From assembly GCA_029215795.1 (NCBI GenBank), contig JARDYH010000003.1, forward strand, positions 260,641,062 to 260,705,061: a stretch of DNA of 64,000 nucleotides. Reading direction: 5' to 3'. The first letter of the stretch is position 1; each line of letters opens with the position of its first letter. Under the pieces are notes generated by a model. That model was not told the DNA's origin. It ran no database searches and worked only from the letters and a program-made list of their open reading frames with translations. The DNA is from Anniella stebbinsi. Lineage: Eukaryota > Chordata > Lepidosauria > Squamata > Anniellidae. Shown here one piece after another: positions 1-11,082 of this stretch. The translations under genes and the position numbers were made by a program.

Positions 1-109
1 AAATCACGCAGGCGCAAAGCAGAATGCCCTCAATGAAATCTACCAGTTACTCAACTCCTCTATCTATTGTGAACTTTACATTGACACTATGCTGTACTGT
101 TTCCCTTCA

Positions 110-265
110 TCATCCTAAGAACATATGAAGAACCATGCTGGATCAGACCAAGGGTCCATCTAGTCCAGCATTTGGTTCACACAGTGGCCAACCACCCTTC
201 ACTGGGAAACCCTCAAGTAGGGATGGATGGACCTACCTCCATCTGGTTTTGCCAGGTAGACAACG
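110..265 (+). repeat. dispersed 'GCTGGATCAGACCA' repeat, copy 1
   Basis: The stretch begins with an 'aagaacata...' type lead and contains CTGGATCAGACCAAGGGT, then 'agtccagca' and 'cacagtggccaacca'. The same string order recurs at 38043-38245 (plus) and, inverted, at 9481-9602 and 41746-41822, so it is an interspersed repeat. No coding potential is evident. The class is unknown to me; the overlapping ORFs on both strands are chance. Confidence 0.7.
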
Positions 266-654
266 AGCCATTGCTGCTACTCATCCCCACCTGCTGAGCT
301 GCATGAGCCCCTGGAGGGCTCAGCAAGCAGTCCAGGGGTGCCCCCACCCCAGTCCAGGGGTGCTGCCAGTTGCAAGATGGCATTTTTATGGAAGATTGGG
401 GCTCTGACATTTTGGTATGTTTATGTTGCACAAAATGGTGGCTCTCAAAGGGCAATTTCCAGGATATTGGTGGTGTAGTGGGGAAAACTTCAGCAAGATT
501 GAGTTTTGCTGATTCACACAACCCTAATTGTGATGATTAAATCACTTGCATGATTTGGAACCCTGACTCCACTCTTTCAAGAGAAGTCTAGAGCACTGTC
601 TTGCCAGTTTTATTGCTGCAATTTCAGTTAATATATCTTGAGAATATAGACTTG
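266..654. other. no recognised feature
   Basis: Roughly 390 bases with no repeat family I can name. The short ORFs on both strands (135-407 plus, 213-521 minus) look like shadows, with no domain signature and no flanking splice context. Confidence 0.6.
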
Positions 655-1188
655 GGCCATGTCTGCACCATGCAGTTATCCCGGGTTCAGCTCAGGAGAG
701 AACTTGTGCATCCATATGATGCACAGGCGATCCCGGGGGCCACCAGGGATGGGCAGAGACTTCCCCCAGGATAACCAAGACCTCGGTTATCCTGATTTTT
801 CCCGCGGCCTCGGGAAGATCCCAAGCTCCACAGAGGTGTGGTGTGGATGGCCGTCCTGGCTTCTTCCCACCTCCTCTGGCTTTCAAAATGGGCACAGAGA
901 AGTTCGGGGGGGGGGCACTCTGTGCCTTTGGGGGTGGGGGCAGCAATTTTGCCATCCCTGGGATGGAGGGGGGTTAGGCATGGAGGGGTTTTGTTTACCT
1001 TTTCTTTTTCCCCAGATCGGGGCCATGTGACCAACTCCTTTTAAAAGAAAAAAAATGGTGCCCGCAACGTCCGGCTTCCTTTCTAGGATGTTGTGCAGCC
1101 GTATAGAAGATGGGGGAGGATCGCGGAAGCAGGTAAGTCCACGATCATCCCTCCTCCCTCCCGCTACACCTTTAGGTGTAGATGAGCC
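655..1188 (-). mobile_element. family A MITE (Harbinger-like), copy 1
   Basis: The left end reads GGCCATGTCTGCACCA and the right end GGTGTAGATGAGCC, which are inverted repeats of each other. Internally it has 'gatgcacaggcgatcccgggg', a G/C-rich centre, and GGAAGCAGGTAAGTCCACGA near the right end. The same order occurs in four further copies (20710, 29325, 30528, 62873). Orientation is given relative to the 30528 copy, which reads the opposite way. It encodes no transposase; the ORFs inside are shadows. Confidence 0.75.
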
Positions 1189-1454
1189 TAAAGTGCTTGG
1201 GTGACCACCTACACGCTTACTGCTTGCTCCTTATGGTTGGTAAAATCTGGTAGAGAAGAGACAGATTACATGAGATTCCTTGATGGAATTATGGTGGTAA
1301 GACCTCCCTTTAATTTCCTTCCTGGACCCAGAAGATCTGAATTACAGACTGGCCATTAATGTTTCCTTCCTAGGCAAGGTTCTTGTGGGTGGTTGCTCAC
1401 CAGCTCCAGGTGCTTTTGGTCATAGGGGGCTGAATGAAGCTGTCAGTTTCATTT

Positions 1455-1850
1455 TCTCCCGAATTCAATTAAAAAATCCAAACAAACTCAAGTTCTTTCT
1501 CTCCCAAATGTTCAGAAATTTGCACGTTTTGGTAAATTCTTATAAAAAATAAACTGGAACAAAATTCTCACCCATCTGCACGAACCCAACCCAATAGGTA
1601 TGGCTGTTCCCAACATGGAGAAAATCATGTTGTACCTGCTTACCACATACCGGTGAAAATTGAGGAGCCTGTCAGAAAAAAAGAGGCAGCAACTCCAATT
1701 CAGCACTATCAGGCTGAACATACAGAGATTCAAACCCAGACTTTTAAGAGTAAAGTACTCAGTTTCTCCCAACTTCAAGTTTTTTTCATCTAAAGTTCTT
1801 TTCATCCTGAATATGTTGAACTTCATGAAAAGGCTCATCTCAGCTAGGAG
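1455..1850 (-). repeat. old repeat Z, copy 1
   Basis: The reverse complement matches 47130-47485 over most of its length and 49560-49705 in part. Shared blocks include 'ttaaaagtctggg', a C/T-rich run ending 'tgacagg', 'ggtacaa' and 'ttataagaattt'. Divergence is high (I judge around a third of bases by eye), so it is an old family. The ORFs at 1512-1838 and 1660-1893 fall inside it and are not genes. Confidence 0.55.
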
Positions 1851-3690
1851 ACTCTTCCCAGGTGGAGCTGTAGTGCTATTTAAGACTGTCTGAGGTTACC
1901 TGGTATTGAAGCCACATTTGGGCGCTGCTTGTTGGAAGTCTTCAGCATGAGTTCTACATGGGGCTGCCCAAGATTAATAAATCTTTAACCTGAGTCCTTT
2001 CTTTGCCTTGCCTTTCCACAATCAAGACCTTGCTTCATCTTGCTGAATCCAGAACGTTTACTTTGAACCCCTCCAGCTTGAGCCATAATCTGTATTCTGC
2101 TGTGGCCAAGACTGAGCTTGAATTGCATTGGATCTTTGGGCCCCGTTCATAATGAGCCCAGAAGTTCCAAATGGGTGAAATCCATGCTCCAAATGAACCA
2201 ATCATGAAGTTTGGTTACATAATTAATTATAGTGCATCCAATACTGCATATGTTGCTATGATAGCTCAGCTTAATAAGGATAATGAAAAAAGTATAGAAA
2301 TAACATGCTAGCTTGTGTCATACACTGTTGTAGTACTTATGGCTTAGCAAGCTGACTCAGAACGGGTTATAATTATGCTGCTCCCTAATACCCCCCAGTT
2401 CCTACAAAGTTACTGAACACTGACAGCCATGAAGACAGAAGTCAGCCCTTCTCTCTGTTAAGCTCTGCTGGAACTTCAAATATCATCCTGACATATTCTT
2501 GCATTTCATATAATTGTGACTTTGTGTCACACCAGAGATAAGACTTGGAACAAACCAAACAACAGTGACACTCATTATTGTCTGTGCTATTAAGGGGTAG
2601 CTTTATCACATTCCAACCAGATGGCAGAGTTGTCACATTTAGCTGTCCTTGCTTATGGTTACTTTGGAACAAGAAGACATGAGGGCAGCTCCCAGCCCTG
2701 CATTATAGAGACACTGATGGAGGAGATTTCTGCAATGCAGCAACACGGGTATGGAAGACCTTAACGCTCCTCATCCCAAATGCTGCTTTGCTCCTACCAT
2801 AATAAACCTTTAACTTTGTTCCATATCTATAGCCATTTGGCTAAGTTTGCCCTTGATGCCCCTGGTATTTTTATTTATCTTATTTTGTGTATCACTGTCT
2901 GTTTAATAAGCAACTGGGATAATATTGCATCTTGTTGAATTTCCTATTGAGTGAACTGCACACATTCAAAGGAAGGGTTTTGGGAATAGGGAGAGATTCA
3001 GAGGGAGGGAATTTGAGAACGGCTGAAATGTGGGATCACAACGTGAGTTCCTTTGCAATCCTGGTTATGGAGAGTTCTCCTCTTTAAAGGATCAACTGTA
3101 ATATGCCAGAGCCTTCAGATCTGATGTGAAAGCCACACTGAAGGATTTTTAATCCGAAAAGACAGGAGACCAATTCAGTTAAGTCACATAAATTCCCTCT
3201 CAGCTTTCCCCTCAACCCAAGAGACATCTGTCATTGACTAAGAGGGCTATAGTTAACTCATAACTATGCCATTTAAATGTAAAAGTCTGTATTAAAGCAG
3301 TGGATTGATAAGAGTGGTTTGGGGAAAAAATAATTTGCGTGTGCTTATCAGGAAGTTTCAGAAAAGTAATTGGAGTTAATGAACAGGTGCTTCCCCTTAG
3401 GCATGCACAGAGTGGAGAGGAAGGCAGTCTCTGGCTGTCAAGGTTCCTTCCGTGAACCCATGAGCAACTCTTAAAGGATCTGCCTCCTTAGGAATCCCAC
3501 CTTCCTTATTTTTTTACCTTCCCCTTCCCAGTAGCATGGGGTTTTGGCTGTAGATGTGCTGTGAGTCACACTCCAGACCCTTGTGGCTTAAGAAAACTGT
3601 TTACTAGTATTTTAAAATAACCAAATTATAATAAAGGGATTTATTAATAGAGCTTATTGATACAAATAAAGGTTGCAAAAATGCAAAGAG
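1851..3690. other. apparently unique AT-rich sequence
   Basis: No repeat or gene recognised. There are short AT-rich patches, and a possible homeodomain/E-box-like stretch near 3360-3390 ('ggagttaatgaacaggtgc'). The ORF at 2442-2672 minus shows no family signature. Confidence 0.5.
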
Positions 3691-3906
3691 ATAGACTGCA
3701 GCAAAGTTAAGGAAAGCAACTACAATGGCACCAGCAGTAAGAACTTGGTTACTATCTTAACAGATATATGTACAAAATATTTATTTCATTAAAAAAATTT
3801 TTTTTTAATGAAATAAATATTTTGTACATATATCTGTTAAGATAGTAACCAAATTGTTACTGCTGGTGCCACTGTAGTTGTTTTCCTTAACTTTCTTGCA
3901 ATCTAT
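3691..3906. repeat. long near-perfect inverted repeat (about 105-bp arms)
   Basis: The left arm 3691-3796 and right arm 3802-3906 are reverse complements with only a handful of mismatches. For example 'ggcaccagcagtaa' on the left pairs with 'ttactgctggtgcc' on the right, and 'ttactatcttaacagata' pairs with 'tatctgttaagatagtaa'. The centre is an A-run meeting a T-run, so the loop is only a few bases. The right arm stops 3 bases before a hAT element. A transcript would fold into one long duplex. Confidence 0.9.
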
Positions 3907-3908
3907 TT

Positions 3909-4229
3909 TACGGTGACCAGATAAAATCCAGGTCAGGGCTCATGTAACTTTAACAGTTGTAGAGAAAAGGGAATTTCAGCCAGTGTCATTTGTATGCAAT
4001 TAGTTCCTGGTGAAATTCCCTCTTCATCACAACAGTTAAAGTTGCAGGGGCCCTGCCTTCTTTTGTATATGGTCACTCTAGTATAGTGCCTGCAACTTTT
4101 AACTGTTGTGTTGATGAGGGAATATCACCAGGAACTAATTGCATACAAATGACACTGGCTGAAATTCCCTTTTCTCTACAATTGTTAAAGTTACATGAGC
4201 CCTGTCCTCCTTTTCATATGGTCAGCCTA
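3909..4229. mobile_element. family B hAT-type MITE, copy 1
   Basis: The termini TACGGTGACC and GGTCAGCCTA are imperfect inverted repeats. The element is quasi-palindromic: 'aactttaacagttgt', 'gaaattccctcttcatcac' and 'ttaaagttgcagg' recur inverted in the second half. The same design occurs at 12107, 24480, 51137 and elsewhere. Other copies have 8-bp target duplications, the basis for the hAT call; no clear duplication is seen here. Confidence 0.8.
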
Positions 4230-5430
4230 TCTAAGGCCTGACATTTTTACTTTGCCTCTATAGGCTTCAAATCTTCACAATGGCCTAGTGGCATAATCCA
4301 ACCCAAGGGGGTTGTCAATCCAGTCAGTGAGCCTTCCTCAAGGGATCCCTGCTGTTATCTCTGATCACAGCTTGGAGATAACAGCAGTGAATGCAGTTGG
4401 GTAGGGGATTTGCCCATGTAGTGCCTTTCCTATCGGGAAAGTCGATGCCTTTGTGAAGCATCTGAGAGGGAAATAGGAGCCAGAGGAGTGCTCTTTGAGC
4501 TGACAGCTTAGTCTTGGATTCTTCTCCACTAGGTGGGCGAGTCCCACCGCTGCTCATTCTATATTAAAGGGAACTGGCATTTTTAATATAAATTTCTCAA
4601 CAGAATGGAACTTTGCAGAGATAATCGCCCCTTTTGAGCACATCAAGCCTGCCAAGCTTCAGATGAATAGGTGCAGGGAAGTTTGTACAAGACTGCCTTT
4701 ACAGTTTGAGGGTTTCCAAAAAAAGTAAGTATTTATCCGTCTTAGGGTTGAGTTTTTTGGGTGGGGTTGGGTGGGCAATTGATATGATATCTTACATCAT
4801 AGAGGTGGCTTTAGTAGTTGTTGCTGTGTTAAAAAAAACCTGCAAAGTCTCAGGATAGCTGCAGGGGTGGGGCAGGGTTAGTGTAAAGTGAGTATTCAAA
4901 TGGGGTGAGGGTAACTGGTTCACCTCTTTAATCACCTCCATGGTGTTTTTTGGGGGGTGGTTTTGGGGAAAGGGGAAATTTATAGGTCATAATGGTGTCC
5001 CTAGGCAACAACTTATGAAATTTAAGAAGGATAGGTGTTGAAGCCATGGAAATATAATGGATGGAAAACAGTTTAATACTTTTGTTTTGTTTTCTGCTTA
5101 GTTCACAGAAAGTGCAATAGGTCGGGGTGGATGATGGATGTGGACTATACAGTGGCAGAGACAGAAGGACTTGAACATCAGCATTTTTCAAGCAAGCCCC
5201 CCATGCAACACCTTCCAGGTTCCATTACAACCTCTTTTAATGTCCATGCTCCTGGGAGAGAGGACAAGCACTGAACATTGGATCAATCCTGCACTGTGTT
5301 ACTGCAACATCCCTCCCCCAAAGCTCTGGGACTGAAGAACCCTGGTACATTGTGATTAGAAGTTACAGCTGCCAGTCACAAATCCATACCCCTCCTCTCT
5401 CTTTACCCCTGTTTATCTCTTTCAATAAAT
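4230..5430. other. no recognised feature
   Basis: Mixed sequence with a few homopolymer runs. None of the ORFs at 4324-4557, 4928-5191 or 5138-5335 shows a recognisable family. I see no repeat relatives elsewhere in the window. Confidence 0.5.
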
Positions 5431-5433
5431 AAT

Positions 5434-5492
5434 ATATGTATTATTATTATTATTATTATTATTAATAATAATAATAATAATAATAATAATTT
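5434..5492. repeat. (TTA)n/(TAA)n microsatellite
   Basis: About nine TTA/ATT units run directly into about ten AAT/TAA units, so the array is itself a palindrome. Confidence 0.95.
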
Positions 5493-5659
5493 TAAATGAG
5501 TTCAAAATAAGAACCCCTGTTGGTGACCTTAAGGTGGATAGTCTTGAACAAAGGAACTTCAAAAAGTGAATGCAAGGTGAATCTGCTGAATTAACACTGG
5601 TCAAGAAATTCAGGGGGTCATCAGACGGTGTGTGTGTGTGTGGGGGGGTAAATCGCAGG

Positions 5660-6232
5660 TACGGGTTCCCCTCTATTCAACACTGGTTAGGGCCCATCTT
5701 GAGTACTGCATCCAGTTCTGGGCAGTGGGCACCACACTTCAAGAAGGATGCAGACAAACTGGAGTGTGTTCAGAGGAGGGCAACGAGGATGATTAGAGGT
5801 CTGGAAACAAAGCCCTATAAGGAGAGATGGAAAGGACTAGGCATGTTTAGCCTGGAGAAGAGAAAATTGAGGGGAGACATGATAGCACTCTTCAAATACT
5901 TGAAAGTTTGTCACACAGAGGAGGGCCAGGATACCTTCTCGATCAACCCAGAATGCAGGACACGGAATAATGGGCTCAAGTTACAGGAAGCCAGATTCTG
6001 CCTGGACATTAGGAAAAGCTTCCTGACTGTTAGAGCAATACAACAATGGAACCAATTCCCTAGGGAGGTGGTGGGCTCTCCCACATTAGAGGCCTTCAAT
6101 AGGCAGCTGAACAACCATCTGTCAGGGATGCTTTAGGGTAGATTCCTGCACTGAGCAGGGGGTTGGACTCGATGGCCGTATAGGCCCCTTCCAACTCTAC
6201 TATTCTATGATTCCTATGATTCTATGATTCCT
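5660..6232 (+). mobile_element. CR1 LINE 3' end with readable RT C-terminus
   Basis: The frame ending at 6136 gives a CR1-type reverse-transcriptase C-terminal region: '[15 protein letters not shown]', then 'LEKRKLRGDMIALFKYLK', then 'GLKLQEARFCLDIRKSF', then 'QQWNQFPREVVGSPTLEAF'. After the stop come the family's 3' UTR ('gggggttggactcgatgg') and the terminal ATTCTATGAT repeats (6205-6232). The element is 5'-truncated, as is usual for CR1; the apparent start at 5570 lies in unrelated sequence with a short (GT)n. Six other CR1 pieces occur in the window. Confidence 0.92.
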
Positions 6233-6633
6233 TACCGTGAGCTCCCTTGCTGGTTCTCTTCCCACTTTTCACCAAAAAGAGACCGGTGACCACATGGCTG
6301 GTAGATTTCAATGGATTTCAATGGGGATAGCGCCCTCTAGTGGACAATTTATAGCACAACTGCAGAAGACGCAGATTAAAACAGGTTTATTTTGTTATTC
6401 TAAAACTGAGAAAAGGAGCAGGTGGCGTGCGGGAGACAGACAATGTCATCAGTAACGGTCAGTAACAAGCATGCAATAAAATGCTTGTCTGATGGATGCT
6501 CTCAGTTCCTATCACCTTTGGTTGATGGATTTTTATTCCACTATGTGCGTTAAGTAATTTACCAACATCATGATGTTTGTCAACACTACTTCCTGAATGG
6601 TCACTGTGATTATTTTATATGTTCATGCCGCAA
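6233..6633. other. no recognised feature
   Basis: Short stretch after the CR1 tail. It has an internal near-duplication of 'tttcaatggat' and no gene or repeat family that I know. Confidence 0.5.
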
Positions 6634-6715
6634 TAAATTTGTTAGTCTTTAAGGTGTTGTAAGGCTGTTTTTGCTGCAACAGACTAACACAGCTAGCCCT
6701 TTGGAAATGGAATAT
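6634..6715 (+). repeat. dispersed 'TTAGTCTTTAAGGTG' repeat
   Basis: It contains 'aaatttgttagtctttaagg' and 'gcaacagactaacacagcta'. An inverted relative lies at 10505-10620 ('gttagtctggtgtagcaaaaac', 'ggaatcttaaagacaaa'). I have seen this string as a common sauropsid interspersed repeat, but I cannot assign the class. Confidence 0.6.
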
Positions 6716-7458
6716 TTGGATTAGCTAATATAAATCTAAATAGACTGCATCATATATCAACCTACAAGGGAGCTGCAAAAATTTGGCAGACAAATGTTTC
6801 TGAAGAATCAATATTTGAAAAACATGAGTGTTTTACTCTGCCTCCTATTTCAGTGACAAAAGCACACGTTTGTAACGAAGGCTTCTAAAGAGTCATTCAT
6901 ATTTGAAGTGCTGACTGAACATGCTTTTTTCATCCTTACTTTACAAGAGTAGTCTAACATGTATATACGGTATTAAATCATCTCTAAGAAGTACAACAGA
7001 ACATTCAAAGCTAGCTACGTGGCATGAGCGTAATTTCTGGCAAACTCTTGCGACTTGTCAGCACATCACACGAAGAGTACAGAGATCACATCCCCTCTCA
7101 GCGTACCAGTCTTCATTCTTAATCGCCAAGTCAACGTACATTGAAGATGGACTACGCTAAGTGTATGCCAACCGTATGTAGAGGTTTAGATGAGACCCGG
7201 CAGTCATCAAATTACTGATATCAGAGTACAGCCTTCCGGAATCGGCAAGACATTAATGGGGATCAAGAGGCTCGGTGGTTGAAGCTGGGAGATCCATTGT
7301 GGTTTCAGTCCAGCACCACGATTAGCTTTGCTCTGGTCAGCACAGAGTCTTCTGACCTGGAAAGGAGCAGACTGGTACAGAACATAGCTCCAACTTTCCA
7401 GGAGCTACGGCATGATTTAATTACGTTTTGCATAATGGAGTCTTGGGTTGCTTCTAAA
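6716..7458. other. apparently unique sequence
   Basis: No repeat or gene recognised. The ORFs at 6921-7160 and 7279-7461 show no family signature. Confidence 0.5.
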
Positions 7459-7921
7459 TAGGGATGGCAGAAGGATCCATCCGGGAGGGGGGGCGCAAAT
7501 CCACTGAGATTTTGGCGGCTCACCCCCCTCCCCACCCCAGACTCTGGCTAGCTTGACTACGACCTGCCCCAACTTGACCTGTGTGAATAGGGCAGGTCAC
7601 GGACTTCCGCCGCTGGCACCTCCATGCGCAAACCCCTTGCACCTTTCTTGCCGATTCTGACATTGGCAAGGAGAGCGCAAAGGATTTGCACATAGCCGTG
7701 GTGGTGCCAGTGGCAGCGGGTTGTGATGGCAGGAGTCTCCTTTCTGGCATCAGCAAGGACAGCGTGAGGGGGTGGGGCCCAGGAGGGAGAAGGAAAGACT
7801 TTTGCACAGTGACCTGCCATGGCTGGCAGTGTACCGCGTCTGTTGGGGAGCCACAGCCAGGGCTCAGGGGAACTCCATTGGGCTCCAAAATGGCTGGATT
7901 TTCCAGAGCCAGACATCCCTA
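7459..7921. mobile_element. hAT-like non-autonomous element H1
   Basis: It begins TAGGGATGGC and ends GACATCCCTA, inverted repeats matching the hAT terminal rule (YARNG). The flanking octamers CTTCTAAA (7451-7458) and TTTCTAGA (7922-7929) agree at six of eight positions, fitting a decayed 8-bp target duplication. The interior is GC-rich and codes for nothing recognisable; the ORFs at 7520-7973 are shadows. Confidence 0.72.
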
Positions 7922-8917
7922 TTTCTAGATAGAAGCGCCTAGATCTCCCAATGAAAAAGGATTGTGCAGCCATTCCCTCTTTTTCCTCCTTAACAGATAT
8001 ATATTAGAAAGAAAAAAGACAGACGAAATGGTGGAGCATGGGGCAATTCTCAAAATAATAATAATAACCAATCCCTAGAAAACCACCCACCCCAGAAAAA
8101 CAACAACAACAACAACCCTGTTTTGAATGAGGAAGGGCAACTGCACGATGAAATCCACACCCACTCTTTGGGTGATTCCTCCCAACAGCATTCAGCAAGC
8201 ACAGTATTGTTTACTTTGTATACTTTGTATATCTTTGTATACATTGTATATCTTTGACTGATTCATGACCATGATTTGCTGATCGATTCTGGTGCGAATG
8301 GGTGGATCAAGTTAGTTTGGGAGGGTTTGAGTCCCCAAGGGAGAGCTACGCATGCACAGAAAGAAGCCAAACTCTCCTGGATCTCCAGATAGGGATAGGA
8401 AAAAAGGCCCGTCTCAAATCCCATAAGGCATTGTCAGTCAAGTGTAAATTGGGGGGCAGGTAGATCACACTTTGTCATTGATGTGCATGTTCCAGTTGAA
8501 AATGGAATGTGTGTGTGTGGGGGGGGGAAAGGGGCGGGGAGTACACGTTTGTGCATTTTGCTCAGAAGTAACTTGCACTCTGTTCAAGAGACCTTAAGCA
8601 CGTTTAACCGTATTTTTCAGAACACCATTTTAGAGCACCTATGCATTTTGCAATGGGGTGGATGAGCTCACCTTCGCTTGCCTCGACGGGTGCTCACCCC
8701 ACCGCCGCCACCGCTCACTCCCACTCGCCAGGCTGCACAAGAGCTCAGCAGCCGAAAAGGGGCAGCTTGTGGAACTCTGAATTATAGTAGCACAGAGTTT
8801 CTTAGGCTATGAAAAATAAGCATTTGCTAAAAATACAGAACCCCATAGACGGGATTGCCCAGTGACAGAGCAATTTCCCCATAGGTGGTGGCAGGACTGG
8901 AGAAAAGATCCTCAATG
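7922..8917. other. mostly unrecognised, with short simple repeats
   Basis: Small AAT and AAC runs lie near 8054-8116 and a 'tttgtata' run near 8215-8255. 'tgctcagaagtaacttgcac' near 8559 resembles the repeat at 26615-26700. No gene seen. Confidence 0.5.
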
Positions 8918-9090
8918 GGCCTGTTCAGACAACATGCTAAACTATGGTTAGGCCTCTAACCTTTTTTCAGCAAATGGTTAGTGAGCGTGTTTAAACCATT
9001 GTTATGTAGCCACCATGGTTAGGAATGGTTCAGATGACATGCTAAGTCATGGTTCACATGACTCGTTTAGCATGTCATTCCAACAGGGTC
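8918..9090. mobile_element. family C DNA element, copy 1
   Basis: The left end GGCCTGTTCAGACAACATGC and the right end 'gcatgtcattccaacagg' are related inverted repeats. The interior has 'atggttaggc' and 'gttagtgagcgtgtttaaac'. A second copy at 51058-51477 shares the left 80 bases in the same order. Non-coding. Confidence 0.72.
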
Positions 9091-9218
9091 TATATGGAGA
9101 AAGTTCACCAACACTTGGGTACAGTCTTCCAGGAGACTCAGAAGGGGGAAGACAAGTAGGGAGGCAGTGTGCAAAGAGAATATTCTGTGAATGGTTGAGT
9201 CATTAGTAACAGTCATTG

Positions 9219-9362
9219 ACCCTGTTCAGAAGACACCATAAACCACGGCTTTAACCACAGTGGTTAAGCCAGAAAACCAGGCTGTGTTCAGAAGACACCT
9301 TAAACCACAGCTTTAACCACGTTGAATGAGGCTTTTTGCCTGATTCACCATGGTTAAAACCA
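9219..9362. mobile_element. family C-related element with duplicated end
   Basis: Two tandem copies of 'tgttcagaagacacc' followed by 'taaaccac' and 'gctttaaccac' start near 9226 and 9286. The stretch ends with 'accatggttaaaaccatggtt', itself a palindrome. It resembles the termini of families C and D. Confidence 0.55.
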
Positions 9363-9480
9363 TGGTTATTTCCATTCTGGATACAGTTTGTACTCAGAGC
9401 AGGGAGTACTTCTGAGTGGTTAAAGCCAACTGAGGTGGATGAATTATAGCTGCAGCTATTGCATGCCAGGCTTCCAAGAT

Positions 9481-9602
9481 GCTATTTCACTGTGTCCTGC
9501 TTGGGGGTCCCCGATCGACAGCTGTTTGGCCACTGGGTGAACAGAGTGCTGGACTAGATGGACCATTGGTCTGATCCAGCAGGGTTCTTGTTATGTTCTT
9601 AA
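9481..9602 (-). repeat. dispersed 'GCTGGATCAGACCA' repeat, copy 2
   Basis: It contains 'tggaccattggtctgatcc' and 'agcagggttcttgtta', the reverse complement of the motif at 110-265 and 38043-38245. Confidence 0.7.
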
Positions 9603-9613
9603 GTTCTTATCTG

Positions 9614-9700
9614 AGCTTATCTAATTGAGTTGGAAGGGACCTATAAGCCCATTAAGTCCAACCCCCTGTTCAATGCAGGAGTCCACATTCAAGCATAGTT
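9614..9700 (-). mobile_element. CR1 LINE 3' end fragment
   Basis: 'gagttggaagggacctataa' followed by 'aagtccaaccccctg' and 'caatgcaggagtcc' is the reverse complement of the CR1 3' UTR seen at 6130-6200 and 35820-35890. Confidence 0.85.
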
Positions 9701-10504
9701 AGTGGGACACAGAGCCCTTGCTCCCCCAAAGAGCTGACAACATGTTTTACAGTATAACTAAATTAAAAGTAATGAGTGTTCTCTGCAGTAGACATTCTTG
9801 GAGAAAAATGTGTAGCCTATTCCATTTGAATGTAATGTCTGCCTGCTAAATGCATTGGATTCAATGGAGTTAATTAACTGAGTATTTTTTTAAAAAAAAA
9901 ATGGCACAGTTTCTGTGCCCTCTTGCGTTGTCATGACTTCTGTGTGTGTATAAGAAATTTCTTTTGAATCTTTCAAGTCTCTGGCCCAGTTTGAACGTCA
10001 GGCTAAGCTGTGGTTGCATTCTTGACAGGAGTCTTTCAAGATGTATGGGGAAAGCCATGCGCAGATAGCATTACACACCAAAGGCTCCTTGGAAGGGTGT
10101 GCGTAGGGAGAAACAAACGCACACACTTCAGCTGAAAAAGCAAACTGCGGAAGAATGAGAGGTCTGACAAGGAAAAAGGAGACTCCAGAGAAGATTTAAT
10201 TGAACTTTGCCATTCCGTCTCTCCAAACACTTGAGCAATTGCGAAATGTGCAAACTTGAAATTGTGCTTCTTCAGTATGTTTTATAAACAGTCTTAAATA
10301 GTAACTAAATGGAATCATTTATCCTGCAATGCTTTCTTCAAAGTGGAAAAAAGAAACTCTGTGACTGAAGAAATTGCCTTCATTATCTCAACAGAAATAA
10401 ATCCTCTGATTTTGTTTTGTTTTTTTAAAAAAGGATGTTGAGGGCAAAATGAATAAATAAATATATGTGCTCCCCTACTCAACCCAAATTATTAAAATTA
10501 ATTC
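9701..10504. other. apparently unique sequence
   Basis: No repeat or gene recognised. The ORFs at 9870-10058 and 10036-10230 minus lack any family signature. Confidence 0.5.
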
Positions 10505-10620
10505 CCAGAGGGGTTCCCATGTTAGTCTGGTGTAGCAAAAACAACAAAGAGGTTTGTGGAATCTTAAAGACAAATGTCCATGAAAACTTATGTCATAACA
10601 AGTTTCTTAGTTTTTAATGT
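10505..10620 (-). repeat. dispersed 'TTAGTCTTTAAGGTG' repeat, copy 2
   Basis: Inverted relative of 6634-6715: 'gttagtctggtgtagcaaaaac', 'ggaatcttaaagacaaa'. Confidence 0.55.
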
Positions 10621-10903
10621 GCCAGATGGGGCTTTATTGCTTTTATTACAATTTAAAAGTTGGAAATCTATTGTTGCCAACTCCTACCCCCAGGAGATGA
10701 GTAAGGCCATAGTGAAGCCTGAGTAGGCAGGGCTCCTACTCCATCCCAAACAATGAACTCACACACCAAACGTATGGTTCTTGACAACTACTACGCTGAC
10801 ACAAACACCAGCATTTGAGAAAAAGTTCTATTCAGACAGGTCCAGAACCTGTCTAAACCAGCTCAATTCAGTTCTGAATTTGGCCAAATCTAATGCACAC
10901 CAC

Positions 10904-11000
10904 AAGAGTGACCATGTGGAAAGGAGGACCATTAAAGCTGCAGGAGCTATACAAGAGTGACCAGATACAAACGAGGGTAGGGATTTAAACAGATTTAAAA
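10904..11000. mobile_element. family B hAT-type MITE fragment
   Basis: It contains 'gagtgaccatgtggaaagga' and 'gagtgaccagatacaaac', the end and the centre of family B. Internal parts are deleted. Confidence 0.65.
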
Positions 11001-11020
11001 CAACAGAACTAAAAGGCAAA

Positions 11021-11080
11021 AAATGCCTGGGAAAATTTTTAAAAAGTCTTCACCTAGCATCAGAATGAGCACAAGGTGGG
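11021..11080 (-). mobile_element. L2-type LINE fragment
   Basis: 'atgcctgggaaaatttt', 'aaaagtcttcacctagcatc' matches, inverted, the L2 RT tail that reads '...QVKTFLFSQA' at 31650 and 52715. Only about 60 bases remain. Confidence 0.45.
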
Positions 11081-11082
11081 TT

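Noticed and set aside
3712..3905. MicroRNA precursor
   Set aside because: The hairpin is far longer and more perfect than animal pre-miRNAs and adjoins a transposon; better treated as an inverted duplication.
5570..6136. 188-aa ORF as a host gene
   Set aside because: The C-terminal 150 residues are CR1 reverse transcriptase followed by the CR1 3' UTR; the N-terminal part is read-through.
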